A stretch of DNA of 64,000 bases, taken from Clostridia bacterium (lineage in GTDB: Bacteria; Bacillota; Clostridia; Lachnospirales; Lachnospiraceae). Under the pieces are notes generated by a model. The model searched no databases, had not been told where the DNA came from, and saw only the letters and a program-made list of their open reading frames with translations. A program made the translations under genes and the position numbers. This document shows, one piece after another, positions 44,252 through 53,168 of the stretch. The stretch covers positions 1 through 64,000 of the forward strand of contig CAJTEN010000021.1 of the NCBI GenBank assembly GCA_910575245.1. The letters run 5' to 3'. Positions within the stretch are counted from its first letter, which is position 1, and the number at the start of each line of letters is the position of its first letter.

Positions 44252-46306
44252 ATGCTGTTTGTACAACATAATCTACTTGCAGAAAATGCGAATCGACAAC
44301 TTAAGGTAAGTACGGGGAAGAATGCGAAGCTGACGGAGAAGCTTTCTTCCGGGTATAAAATTAACAGAGCTGCTGATGACGCGGCAGGTTTATCGATTTC
44401 CGAGAAGATGCGCAGGCAGGTGCGCGGCCTGCACCAGACTGTGAGCAATATTTCGGAAGGGGTAGGTTATGTCCAGACGGCGGAAGGTGCTTTGAATGAA
44501 GTGCATGATATGCTGCAGAGGATCAATGAGCTTGCGGTGAAGGCGGCCAATGGTACGAATACGGTGGAAGACCGGGCGGCTATCGACGCGGAAATACAGC
44601 ATTTGAAGAATGAGATGAACAGGATCTTCAGTACCACCACGTATAATGAGAAGAAGATCTGGGAGCCGGGCGATAAGAAACTGTTGGGGTATGATAAAAG
44701 GCAGGCAGTAAACTTTACCGGATCAAGTTATCAATATATACAGGAAAGTGTGACCAACGCGAATTGTGGTGTAATAGCAAATTCAACCAGTGATTATATC
44801 ATTAGGGCAGATGCAGTAGAAGGTGTATGGGTCGAGTGGAAGGGATGGGATGACGAAGACTACACGACAGAGAAAGTCAGCTGGAAAGACTTGGAAGATA
44901 ATAATTATACCTTTGAAATGAGTGATTATTTCGGTGAAAAGAATCCGGCGACAAATAATCTCTATACTACGAATGACAAAGGTGAAGTCGTACCGCAGTT
45001 TAAGCATACAGTCTCATTTTCTGTGGAAGATACGGCCACAATAGATGATATTGTAGCGTGTATTAAAGATACAAGAATGAGTGCTTATTCCTATACGAGT
45101 ATGTCCAATAATTTTCAAAATATGGACGGTAGTAACAAAACTTATACAGGAGTAGCTGTTGGCGGGGCAAGTTTAAATTATACCGCGGCATATGCTTCTT
45201 ATATTCACGGCAACTCTAAAGGACATAATTTTGATGGGAGTGACGATGCTTTTTTAGAACCTGCATTGACAGCCAATGGGGGTAAGAGTAATTTGATATC
45301 CTATCCACAGGCGGCAACTGTAGAGGAAGCAAGAGCCAGCACGGATAAGTGGGTCTTTTCATTCTATATGGAGGGCATCGGTACTGTGACAGGTACTTCG
45401 ACCAGTATCAGTTATTATTCCTATGACTGGAGTGATTATAAGGATGACGATGAAAATATATGGTGGTATAAGTATGGCTCCCACAATCAGTATAAAACCG
45501 ATAAACCGCATTCTGCAGCAGGAACCCTGGGCGGCTTGATGTCGGCTTTGACCGGAACGAAAGACGAATATAATTATGGACATGGAACGGACTCGACTCC
45601 TGGATTGCTGCTCAGCAGCAAAGGCGGAGCTACCGATAAAGGCGGAAGCATAACTTTGAATTTCAGCCTGACGGCAGATCAGGAGTTTACCTATGGGAAG
45701 GACAAGAAAAGCAGCAGCGTAGGAAGCTTCAGTATCAGAATTAACGTGGATACCAGTGATACAGAAGAGACCATGCTGCAAAAAATCAATAACGCTTTGA
45801 ACGGTGAGACAATTATGGATTTTTCCACTTCCAGCGCCGGATCCGATCATCATGAAATAGACAGGGCAAGTGCGAAAACTCATCAGATAGATATACCGAT
45901 CTACGGCGGCATCTGCGGGTTCTACGTGCAGGGAGGCACAGAAGGCGGACAGCATATTTCCGTACAGTATGAAGCCCTCAGCACGATTGCGCTGGGAATA
46001 GGGGATACCAATACACGGACGATAGAAAGCGCCAGTAACGCCATCAACGAGGTTAAGGGCGCCCTTCGGATGGTCAGCGAACAGCGTTCCACCTTTGGGG
46101 CTTATCAGAACCGTCTGGAGCATGCCAGCAACATCAACGCGAATATAGAAGAAAATACACAGGCCGCCGAGTCCCGTATTCGGGATTCCGATATAGCGGA
46201 TTTGATGATGGAGTATTCCGTTAATAATATTCTGATGCAGGCGGGGACGAGCATGCTGACGCAGGCCAACCAGAGCAGTCAGTCCATTCTGGAACTGCTG
46301 CAGTAG
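44252..46306 (+). CDS. Flagellin with large central insertion
   Basis: A 684-residue flagellin. The N-terminal D0/D1 region (about 1-140) reads KLSSGYKINRAADDAAGLSI and the C-terminal D1/D0 region (about 590-684) ends with MLTQANQSSQSILELLQ. Between them is a roughly 440-residue variable region rich in Gly, Ser, Tyr, Asp and Asn, exposed on the filament surface and much longer than in the second flagellin (49671). An RBS (aggagg) precedes ATG 44252. Secreted through the flagellar system without a signal peptide. Confidence 0.93.
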   Translation: MLFVQHNLLAENANRQLKVSTGKNAKLTEKLSSGYKINRAADDAAGLSISEKMRRQVRGLHQTVSNISEGVGYVQTAEGALNEVHDMLQRINELAVKAANGTNTVEDRAAIDAEIQHLKNEMNRIFSTTTYNEKKIWEPGDKKLLGYDKRQAVNFTGSSYQYIQESVTNANCGVIANSTSDYIIRADAVEGVWVEWKGWDDEDYTTEKVSWKDLEDNNYTFEMSDYFGEKNPATNNLYTTNDKGEVVPQFKHTVSFSVEDTATIDDIVACIKDTRMSAYSYTSMSNNFQNMDGSNKTYTGVAVGGASLNYTAAYASYIHGNSKGHNFDGSDDAFLEPALTANGGKSNLISYPQAATVEEARASTDKWVFSFYMEGIGTVTGTSTSISYYSYDWSDYKDDDENIWWYKYGSHNQYKTDKPHSAAGTLGGLMSALTGTKDEYNYGHGTDSTPGLLLSSKGGATDKGGSITLNFSLTADQEFTYGKDKKSSSVGSFSIRINVDTSDTEETMLQKINNALNGETIMDFSTSSAGSDHHEIDRASAKTHQIDIPIYGGICGFYVQGGTEGGQHISVQYEALSTIALGIGDTNTRTIESASNAINEVKGALRMVSEQRSTFGAYQNRLEHASNINANIEENTQAAESRIRDSDIADLMMEYSVNNILMQAGTSMLTQANQSSQSILELLQ

Positions 46307-46317
46307 ACCCGGCTGCG

Positions 46318-46386
46318 CAGGCCGGAACTTCTATACTTGCGCGAGCGGACCAGAGCAACCAGCTTATGTTGGGATTGCTGGGATGA
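46318..46386 (+). pseudogene. Remnant of a second flagellin C-terminus
   Basis: Eleven bases after the flagellin stop, in a different frame, lies QAGTSILARADQSNQLMLG followed by LLG and stop, clearly homologous to the flagellin end (QAGTSMLTQANQSSQ...). There is no start or RBS. It is what would be left after recombination between tandem flagellin genes. Confidence 0.75.
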
Positions 46387-46527
46387 TCAATTTGAGTGTG
46401 GAGCTGTCCATAGGGGAACGGGCTCGGAATCGGGGATTTTGGGCGCAGGGTTAAGAAAAGAAAAGAATGTGCCGAAATAATAGGCAAATACATAAAACCT
46501 ATAAAACCTACTACATGGAGTGAGTGT

Positions 46528-49500
46528 ATGAAGATTACATTTGACAACAGCAGCACAAACCAAAATGTAGACAAGGTAATGACAACTTCACACCGGGACA
46601 CCCGTACGGAGAAGACGAATCAGACGGGTGCATATGCATTAGACATTTCTGGCACAGTTATGGATAACACGGCTTATAAAGGTCAAGGAAAGACCGCAGA
46701 AGAGGTTATGCAGGATGCAGGGCAGATCGACGTTGCCACGCAGAGAGACTATATGACAGTTATGTCTAATACTGTGTCTGAGGAAGATTATAACCGGATG
46801 ATGGAAGACGGTTATGATATTGGCGACATGGATGTAGAGGAAGTCGTTACGATTGTTGACAAGATTAAGGCAGAACTTATCAAGGGCGGTACCCAGGTAG
46901 TCGGGTATACCGATCAGATAGATGCGGAAACGCTGCGGGAGATCACGGGCAGCGAGGCTTTTGCAAGGGAACTGGAGAAGCAATTTGCCAGACATGATGT
47001 TCCGCTGACAGAAGAGAACGTCAGGAATGCGAAAAAGGCATATGACAAGGCCGCAGAACTTAAAGAGATAACGGAAGGCGCTGCCAGATACATGGTGGAA
47101 AACCATATGGAGCCTACGATTGATAATTTGTATCGGGCAGGCTACAGCTCCACGGCCGATGGCGACAGGCAGGGCAGAGGCTACTATGCTGACGGAGCCG
47201 GCTATTATGCCAAGAAGGCGGAAGAGTATAACTGGCAGCAGTTGCGCCCGCAGATGGAGCGGGTTCTGGAGGAAGCCGGACTGGAAGTCAATGAAGAGAC
47301 ACTGGAAGATGCAAAGTGGCTTGTGGAGAAGGGCGTTCCTCTGACACCGGATACCGTGACGGAACTCTACAGACTGGACACATTGTCACTGCCGAAGGAT
47401 GAGAAGTATATTTTGTCGGCAATCGCGGCGGCAATCGCGGACGGAAAGAGTGCGGGAGAGGCTGATCTTACAGATAACAGAAGTAATCTGGAGAAGGCGG
47501 CGGAGTACGTGGAGCGGTTCGGGCAGGTTTCGGATGAAGCGGTTGGCCGGACTATAGCTGAGGGGAAGGAGCTGACGCTGGCCAATCTGGAGATAGCGGC
47601 CGGGCAGGCAGAAGATGCTGCAGACAGCATGCCCCCGCAGTCTGCACAGCGGAACGGATCCGCAGGAGTTACGGACAGAAATGCAGCTTCAGAGGGCTTG
47701 GGAAACGGTGCAGCTTATGCAGACCCGGGGAATCATACAGCCGAACAGATCATGCCAGGTGACGCGTCTGCTGAAATCCCTGCCGAAATCACAGCCAGGA
47801 GACAGCTGGCAGAGATTCGTCTGATGATGACGGTGGAGGCCAACAGAAAGCTGTTGGAAAGCGGATATTCGATCGACACAACCGAGCTTGAGAAGCTGGT
47901 GGATGCGTTGAAGCAGATAGAAGCACGGCAGCGGGAACTTCTCTTCGGTGAGACGGATGTTGACAGAGCATCGGAAAAGGCGGCTCTGTACGCAGAGACC
48001 CGGAGCAAGATATCAGAGATACCTTATCTGCCGATTGACGTTGCCGGAAGATTTAAAGTGACGGATGAAGATTTCACTTTAAATCAGGTACATATTTCCG
48101 GGACGGCCTTAAGAAATCAATATGATGAGGCGAAGGAGAGATATGAGACATGGATGACTTCGACCAGAGGGGATCTGGGCGATTCCATGGAGAAAGCTTT
48201 TCGGAATGTGGATGCGATCCTGGAGGACATGGGATTGGATGCCAGCGAGGAAAACCGCCGTGCGGTGCGAATCCTGGGCTATAACCGGATGGAGCTGTCC
48301 CGTGAGAACATAGAGACGGTCCGGGCTTCTGACATGGAGCTGCACCGTGTGATCGATAAGATGACGCCGGCAGCGGTCCTGCAGACGATCCGTGACGGCA
48401 GGAATCCTCTGGAAATGACACTGCCGGAACTGGATGCCTATCTGGACTCCATACAGAACGGCAAAGAGCAGGAGATTGAGAAGTTCAGCAAGTTTCTGTA
48501 TAAACTGGATAAAAATAACGCGATTACGAAGGAAGAGCGGACGGCCTATATCGGAATTTACCGTATGCTCAGGCAGTTCGAAAAGACGGATGGCGCTGCA
48601 GTAGGGGCGCTTGTGAATATCGGCACAGAAGTTTCCTTTAAGAATATGCTGAGTGCGGTGCGCAGCCAGAAAAGAGCAGGCATGGATTTCCTCGTGGACG
48701 ATGCCTTTGCCGGTATAGAGGCGATTGAAAAGGGCATGTCAATTACGAAGCAGATCGAAGCCGGATTTTCTAAAGATTATCGGGATATCGTCGCAGGTAT
48801 TGCGGACCGGATGGCGAAGCAGGATGCCGTCACGCAGAAAGAGTATCAGGCGGAGCAGATGCAGGAATGCCGGCAGGCATGTGAGGCGGAGGACGCCGTG
48901 ATTGAGGAACTGCTGCACAACAGACAGCCGGTAACGGTCAACAATCTGGCAGCGGCGGATATGTTGATGCATAATCCCGGCGCTGTATATAAGAAGCTGA
49001 ATGAATATACGACGCCTGAGAACAGGGGTAAGGTGAAAAATGCACTTTCCCATTTACAGGAGGCACTGACAGATAAGGATACTGCGCAGGAAGCCTACGA
49101 AGAAATGCAGCAGGCATATGAGGATATACTGGAGGAAGCCCGATACAGCATGCCGGATCTCAACTATATAGATCTGAAGATGATGCAGAACTGCTATAAG
49201 CAGCTTACGTTGGCAGGAAGTCTGGCCAGGGAAGAGAATTATCAGATTCCCGTGGAAATCAACGGTGAGACCACGGCCATTCATCTGAGAGTATTGCATG
49301 GGCAGGATGACGGCGGCAAAGTGAAAGCGACCTTTGAGACACAAAGTCATGGCAGAGTGGCGGCAGAATTCAGTATCAGGAACGGTAAAGTGTCCGGTTT
49401 TATCGCCTGCTCTACAGAAGAAGGAGCGGAGGCGGTACGGAATAAGAGCGGGGATCTGCAGGAAAGCCTGAAAGAGTTATTTGCATCGAAAGAGGACGGA

Positions 49501-49650
49501 CCGGAAGTCGGGAACATAGGGGTTGTACAGAGCAGTGAACTGGATCTGAACTTTTTTACGGCAGAAGAGCTTCAGGATGAGACATCACCGGTACAGACGG
49601 CCGACTTGTATCAGACGGCGAAAGTGTTTATTTCGGTGATCACAGCATAG
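46528..49650 (+). CDS. DUF6240-family protein in flagellin cluster
   Basis: A 1040-residue, largely helical acidic protein without signal peptide or membrane segment. The N-terminus (MKITFDNSS) and overall pattern match the DUF6240 family known from motile Lachnospiraceae. Repeated segments of about 60 residues have a form like TEENVRNAKKAYDKAAELKE and SRENIETVRASDMELHRVI, and the C-terminal 200 residues resemble the flagellar hook-length control/flagellar-associated type in having a compact beta-rich end (AIHLRVLHGQDDGGKV). Placed between two flagellin genes, it is probably flagellum-linked; the function is not known. Confidence 0.72.
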   Translation: MKITFDNSSTNQNVDKVMTTSHRDTRTEKTNQTGAYALDISGTVMDNTAYKGQGKTAEEVMQDAGQIDVATQRDYMTVMSNTVSEEDYNRMMEDGYDIGDMDVEEVVTIVDKIKAELIKGGTQVVGYTDQIDAETLREITGSEAFARELEKQFARHDVPLTEENVRNAKKAYDKAAELKEITEGAARYMVENHMEPTIDNLYRAGYSSTADGDRQGRGYYADGAGYYAKKAEEYNWQQLRPQMERVLEEAGLEVNEETLEDAKWLVEKGVPLTPDTVTELYRLDTLSLPKDEKYILSAIAAAIADGKSAGEADLTDNRSNLEKAAEYVERFGQVSDEAVGRTIAEGKELTLANLEIAAGQAEDAADSMPPQSAQRNGSAGVTDRNAASEGLGNGAAYADPGNHTAEQIMPGDASAEIPAEITARRQLAEIRLMMTVEANRKLLESGYSIDTTELEKLVDALKQIEARQRELLFGETDVDRASEKAALYAETRSKISEIPYLPIDVAGRFKVTDEDFTLNQVHISGTALRNQYDEAKERYETWMTSTRGDLGDSMEKAFRNVDAILEDMGLDASEENRRAVRILGYNRMELSRENIETVRASDMELHRVIDKMTPAAVLQTIRDGRNPLEMTLPELDAYLDSIQNGKEQEIEKFSKFLYKLDKNNAITKEERTAYIGIYRMLRQFEKTDGAAVGALVNIGTEVSFKNMLSAVRSQKRAGMDFLVDDAFAGIEAIEKGMSITKQIEAGFSKDYRDIVAGIADRMAKQDAVTQKEYQAEQMQECRQACEAEDAVIEELLHNRQPVTVNNLAAADMLMHNPGAVYKKLNEYTTPENRGKVKNALSHLQEALTDKDTAQEAYEEMQQAYEDILEEARYSMPDLNYIDLKMMQNCYKQLTLAGSLAREENYQIPVEINGETTAIHLRVLHGQDDGGKVKATFETQSHGRVAAEFSIRNGKVSGFIACSTEEGAEAVRNKSGDLQESLKELFASKEDGPEVGNIGVVQSSELDLNFFTAEELQDETSPVQTADLYQTAKVFISVITA

Positions 49651-49670
49651 ACAGCAAGGAGGAATTCAAT

Positions 49671-50849
49671 ATGAAAATCAGTTACAACGCGGCGGCAATG
49701 CGCGCCAACAATGCATTAAATAAATCCGACAAGAGGTTGACCCAGTCTTTGAAAAGACTGTCATCCGGCTTAAAGGTTACGGCAGCTAAGGAGAACCCTT
49801 CCGGTTATGCAATCGGACGCAGGATGAATGCACAGATTGCCGGTGTCTCCGTGGCTACCCAGAGCGCAAATAACGGTATTTCCATTATTGAGACAACGGA
49901 CGGAGCCTTGTCGGAAGTACATGATATGCTGCAGAGAATGAATGAGCTGGCAGTCAAGGGGGCCACAGGAACACTCACATCCGTGGACAGGGAGACCCTG
50001 AATCAGGAATTGAAGCAGCTGAAAGAAGAAGTGACCAGAATCGCCAATGACACGGAATTTAACGGGCAGCCGCTTCTGGATGGAAGCTTTGACCTGAAAG
50101 GTTATACGAACAATCAGAGGGTGAATGTAGATTCCTATTCTGATGAAGCGCTGGCGAAGGAGTATACAATCGACGCGCTGACTGTCGTTTATAAGGCAGA
50201 CGGAACGATAGATTTGGATGCGACCAGAAATTCCTTTGTACCGGGAGCCGATTTTCCGGTAGGTGCGAAAGTCACAGAAGTAGGATCTGATAAAGTAGTG
50301 ATCAAAGGCAGCCAGGATTTCGAACTGACTCTTTCGGTGAAACCGGATCCTGTTGTGGATGCGAATGGTGATATCACAGGGTATAATAATGTCAACTGTA
50401 TTCCTAATGACGCGAGCGGTGCCCCGACTTCATTAAAGATCGACCTTACCGGAATCGGCAGCATGGATACTCAGATCGGCGCCAATGAAGGGCAGCAGCT
50501 GGAGATTCGTATTCCGACGATCTCTTTGAGCCATCTGGGCATTGAGAAGACCGAGGTAACGACACAGGACAGCAGCAGCGATGCGATTACCGAGATCAAG
50601 GGAGCGGTTAAGTATGTATCGGATGCGCGGAGCCGTCTGGGGGCTTATCAGAACCGCCTGGAGCATACGATCAGCAGTCTGGATATCACGAAGGAGAATA
50701 TGACGGCATCCTATTCCCGCATTATGGATGTGGATATGGCGGAGGAGATGACCAGTTATACGACAGAGCAGGTAATCTCGCAGGCGTCTACGTCTATGCT
50801 GGCACAGGCCAATGAGAGACCTTCACAGGTTCTGCAGTTACTTCAATAA
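49671..50849 (+). CDS. Flagellin
   Basis: A 392-residue flagellin with N-terminal KRLSSGLKVTAAKENPSGYA and C-terminal MLAQANERPSQVLQLLQ. The central variable region (about 150-290) is modest. A strong RBS (aaggagg) precedes ATG 49671, 20 bp after the DUF6240 gene. In the first helix the usual RINRAADD-type segment is replaced by KVTAAKENPSGYA, as in some clostridial flagellins. Confidence 0.94.
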   Translation: MKISYNAAAMRANNALNKSDKRLTQSLKRLSSGLKVTAAKENPSGYAIGRRMNAQIAGVSVATQSANNGISIIETTDGALSEVHDMLQRMNELAVKGATGTLTSVDRETLNQELKQLKEEVTRIANDTEFNGQPLLDGSFDLKGYTNNQRVNVDSYSDEALAKEYTIDALTVVYKADGTIDLDATRNSFVPGADFPVGAKVTEVGSDKVVIKGSQDFELTLSVKPDPVVDANGDITGYNNVNCIPNDASGAPTSLKIDLTGIGSMDTQIGANEGQQLEIRIPTISLSHLGIEKTEVTTQDSSSDAITEIKGAVKYVSDARSRLGAYQNRLEHTISSLDITKENMTASYSRIMDVDMAEEMTSYTTEQVISQASTSMLAQANERPSQVLQLLQ

Positions 50850-50863
50850 GACATGAAGATATA

Positions 50864-50889
50864 CTAAGGCGTCAAAGGACGCCGCCTAA
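50864..50889. repeat. 26-nt hairpin core, copy 1
   Basis: ctaaggcgtcaaaggacgcc followed by gcctaa folds into a stem (ggcgtc/gacgcc). The same 26-nt core, with one substitution, lies at 56148-56173 in the Tad cluster, and about 12 flanking bases upstream are also similar. Here it sits between flagellin and FliS. Confidence 0.8.
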
Positions 50890-50909
50890 ATTGAGGAAGG
50901 TGCAGCGAG

Positions 50910-51416
50910 GTGTCAAAGGACGGAAAGGGATTGGGAAGTATGACCAGGGAATTGAAACAGGAATTTACCTTGCGGATTACGCAGGCTAATAAGACGCAGC
51001 TGATCACGATTTTGTATGAGATGGTGCTGCTCTATCTTGATGAGGCCGAGAAGGCCTTGGAGGAGGGGAATAAGGCGGAATTTAAGAGTGCGATACGTAA
51101 GATCCGCGGCTGTATGAACGAATTGACGGCTTCCTTGCATCTTGATTATGAACTGGCGCAGAATTTGCTGCAGCTTTATCTCTATGTGAACAGGGAGCTG
51201 GTGCAGGCTTCCTCACATTTTGAGAAGGAGAATCTGGAGCATGTCCGGCTGGTGATCGGGGAACTGCAGAAGGCATACCGGAAGATTGAAGATCAGGACA
51301 GATCGGGGCCGGTTATGGGGAATACACAGACGGTCTATGCCGGGCTTACTTACGGCAGGAATACGCTGACAGAAAATATTGCAGATCCTTCGGCGAACAG
51401 AGGATTCTGTGTATAA
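50910..51416 (+). CDS. fliS: FliS-like flagellin export chaperone
   Basis: A 168-residue helical protein of the FliS type: ITQANKTQLITILYEMVLLYLDEAE near residues 25-45, followed by amphipathic helices and a conserved LRLVIGELQKAY-like region. FliS binds the flagellin C-terminus and prevents premature assembly. GTG 50910 has ggaagg upstream; ATG 50940 (aaggga upstream) is equally reasonable. Being next to flagellin genes supports the call. Confidence 0.82.
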   Translation: MSKDGKGLGSMTRELKQEFTLRITQANKTQLITILYEMVLLYLDEAEKALEEGNKAEFKSAIRKIRGCMNELTASLHLDYELAQNLLQLYLYVNRELVQASSHFEKENLEHVRLVIGELQKAYRKIEDQDRSGPVMGNTQTVYAGLTYGRNTLTENIADPSANRGFCV

Positions 51417-51431
51417 ATTATATGGTGAATT

Positions 51432-51465
51432 TCAGGCCGGCAGACAGACTGCCGGCCTGACGGTC
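51432..51465. terminator. Terminator hairpin after fliS
   Basis: A 12-bp perfect GC-rich stem (tcaggccggcag with ctgccggcctga), 5-nt loop, followed by a short T-rich stretch. Confidence 0.8.
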
Positions 51466-51476
51466 TTATTCAGGGA

Positions 51477-51512
51477 AATCCCGGAAATACAGAGATTGGT
51501 ATTTCCGGGATT
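51477..51512. terminator. Second hairpin between convergent genes
   Basis: A 14-bp perfect stem (aatcccggaaatac with gtatttccgggatt) and 8-nt loop. It may act as terminator for the minus-strand DUF2508 gene. Confidence 0.6.
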
Positions 51513-51550
51513 CTGTTGTCCGGATATGATTAGGGTTTCCGGGTCTATTT

Positions 51551-51841
51551 TCAGGAGAACAATGACAGGGCGCGGTACGCCTCTCCCTGCTTGTTTTCAG
51601 TCAGTGCATCCGTCTCCGCTGCCTTTTCCAATAAGTATTTATAGCGCTTCATAACGGCATTTACCTCATAGATGTAGCAGTCGATGAGATCCGGATCGGT
51701 TACATTGTCGAAATTTGAGTAGGCGATCTCCAGGGCGAACCGGGACTTTGCCAGTTCTTCCTGCAGAGTCAGTTTTGGGCCGTCGATGATGGAATCTGTT
51801 TCCGCCGGGATACAAGGTTGTTGATGGAAGAGTACTTTCAT
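51551..51841 (-). CDS. DUF2508 (YaaL-like) protein
   Basis: A 96-residue protein of the YaaL/DUF2508 family; the conserved core is ALEIAYSNFDNVTDPDLIDC and YIYEVNAVMKRYKYLL. ATG 51841 is preferred to the longer frame from 52003 because it gives the usual family length. YaaL lies next to bofA in Bacillus; here it is adjacent but on the opposite strand. Function unknown. Confidence 0.75.
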   Translation of the reverse strand: MKVLFHQQPCIPAETDSIIDGPKLTLQEELAKSRFALEIAYSNFDNVTDPDLIDCYIYEVNAVMKRYKYLLEKAAETDALTENKQGEAYRALSLFS

Positions 51842-52104
51842 AAGGATACCAAGCCTTTCTGTTATTATCCTTTCCGGTAGTGTGCCGGAAATTACTTCTA
51901 AACTATTGGTTACTTTGTCGTATGTCCTGGTTTGCAGTCTCTCTTTTATTAAAGTATAGGTAATAATTGGAAAAATATTCATGTAATTTCCAGAAGATTC
52001 CATGCATATGTATTATCAGATGGAAAACCATCAGGCTGCATTCCGTCCGCCGTGTCTGATTTATTATTGGCGGAAATATACTTTCAGGTTCAGGAGGAAG
52101 AAAA

Positions 52105-52377
52105 ATGTTAAACAGAAATGGCATGCTGGTAATTTTAGGGGTCTGTGCGGTGGTGCTGATTATCGGCGCAATGGGCAGGAAGGTAGAATGGCTGGTCAAT
52201 TTTATTCTGCGGGCAGTGATGGGCACAGTAGGAATTTATTTTCTGAATTATTTTCTGGAATCTCAGCAGCTTCACTTTGCTGTGGGGATCAATCCGCTGA
52301 CTGTTTTGACATCCGGATTCCTTGGATTTCCGGGGGTTGCCGTACTTTACGGGATTCATTTCTTTAAAATGTTGTAG
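52105..52377 (+). CDS. bofA: BofA-like pro-sigma-K processing inhibitor
   Basis: A 90-residue membrane protein with three hydrophobic stretches and the family-typical INPLTVLTSGFLGFPGVA near the C-terminus. BofA holds back processing of pro-sigma-K in spore formation. ATG 52105 follows aggagg. Its presence supports an organism of a spore-forming lineage. Confidence 0.9.
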   Translation: MLNRNGMLVILGVCAVVLIIGAMGRKVEWLVNFILRAVMGTVGIYFLNYFLESQQLHFAVGINPLTVLTSGFLGFPGVAVLYGIHFFKML

Positions 52378-52413
52378 ACATTTCACAAAAATAATCTTTA
52401 TGCAAAATATAAC

Positions 52414-52442
52414 TGGACAAGTAGTTTATATATGAGTATAAT
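52414..52442 (+). promoter_or_regulatory. Promoter of the Tad cluster
   Basis: TGGACA (52414-52419) and TATAAT (52437-52442) are separated by exactly 17 bp. A leader of about 120 nt follows before the first gene. Confidence 0.65.
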
Positions 52443-52565
52443 TCAACTTACAACTCAAGAAATTCTATGTGAAGCAATGTTTCACTCTTTTGCCATATTG
52501 GCATCGGGAACTTCATCCCACTTATTTCATTGAGTCAGACTAATCTGTGATAAGGAGGTGTTTTT

Positions 52566-53168
52566 ATTGGACTGAGTTACTATCAATCTCTGTTGCTTCT
52601 TCTGCTGTTTCTTGCAGCACTGGCAGATCTTAAGACGGACCATATCCCGAATGGCTTTCTTGTAACCGGTATGGTGACAGGACTGGCCGCCAGCCATTTT
52701 CTGGGCCCGGGGTTATCTCACTCGGCCGTATCTATGCTTCTTGCATTTCTGCTTATGTATCCCCTGTTTAAGATTGGAACAATGGGAGCCGGTGATATCA
52801 AAACGCTTATTATGGCGGGCAGTTTTATGTCAGCGGAGGATTTGCTGAAAGTGGTGGCGGCGGCTTTTGGGGTCGGAGCGGTCTTCTCTCTTATGAAGCT
52901 GCTTGCAGAGCATAACGGCAGGCAAAGAATGGCTTACTTGCTGTCTTATGTGTCGGATGTGGCGTCAAGCAGGCAGTGGAAGCTGTACGAAGATGATCCG
53001 GATATTATAATGGCTGATCAAAGAGCCGGTGATATTACAGATTTATCCTGTAATACCCGTATGAAGGCGGATCGGGGAGAGGATTATGATTCGTACTGCA
53101 GCAACAAGATACACTTTACGATTCCGGTCTTGTTTGGCGCAGCACTTAGAATAGGAGGATTGATTTGA
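52566..53168 (+). CDS. Prepilin peptidase (A24) of the Tad cluster
   Basis: About 200 residues with aspartyl prepilin peptidase motifs: ALADLKTDHIPNGF (first Asp) and GTMGAGDIKTLIM (second Asp, GxGD). Helices cover the first 120 residues and a variable cytoplasmic loop (about 115-175) follows. The start is unusual: in this frame ATT 52566 has ggagg at 52554-52558 with a seven-base gap and gives the expected N-terminus (GLSYYQSLLLL). The first standard start, TTG 52593, has no RBS and cuts into the first helix. Confidence 0.85.
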   Translation: MGLSYYQSLLLLLLFLAALADLKTDHIPNGFLVTGMVTGLAASHFLGPGLSHSAVSMLLAFLLMYPLFKIGTMGAGDIKTLIMAGSFMSAEDLLKVVAAAFGVGAVFSLMKLLAEHNGRQRMAYLLSYVSDVASSRQWKLYEDDPDIIMADQRAGDITDLSCNTRMKADRGEDYDSYCSNKIHFTIPVLFGAALRIGGLI

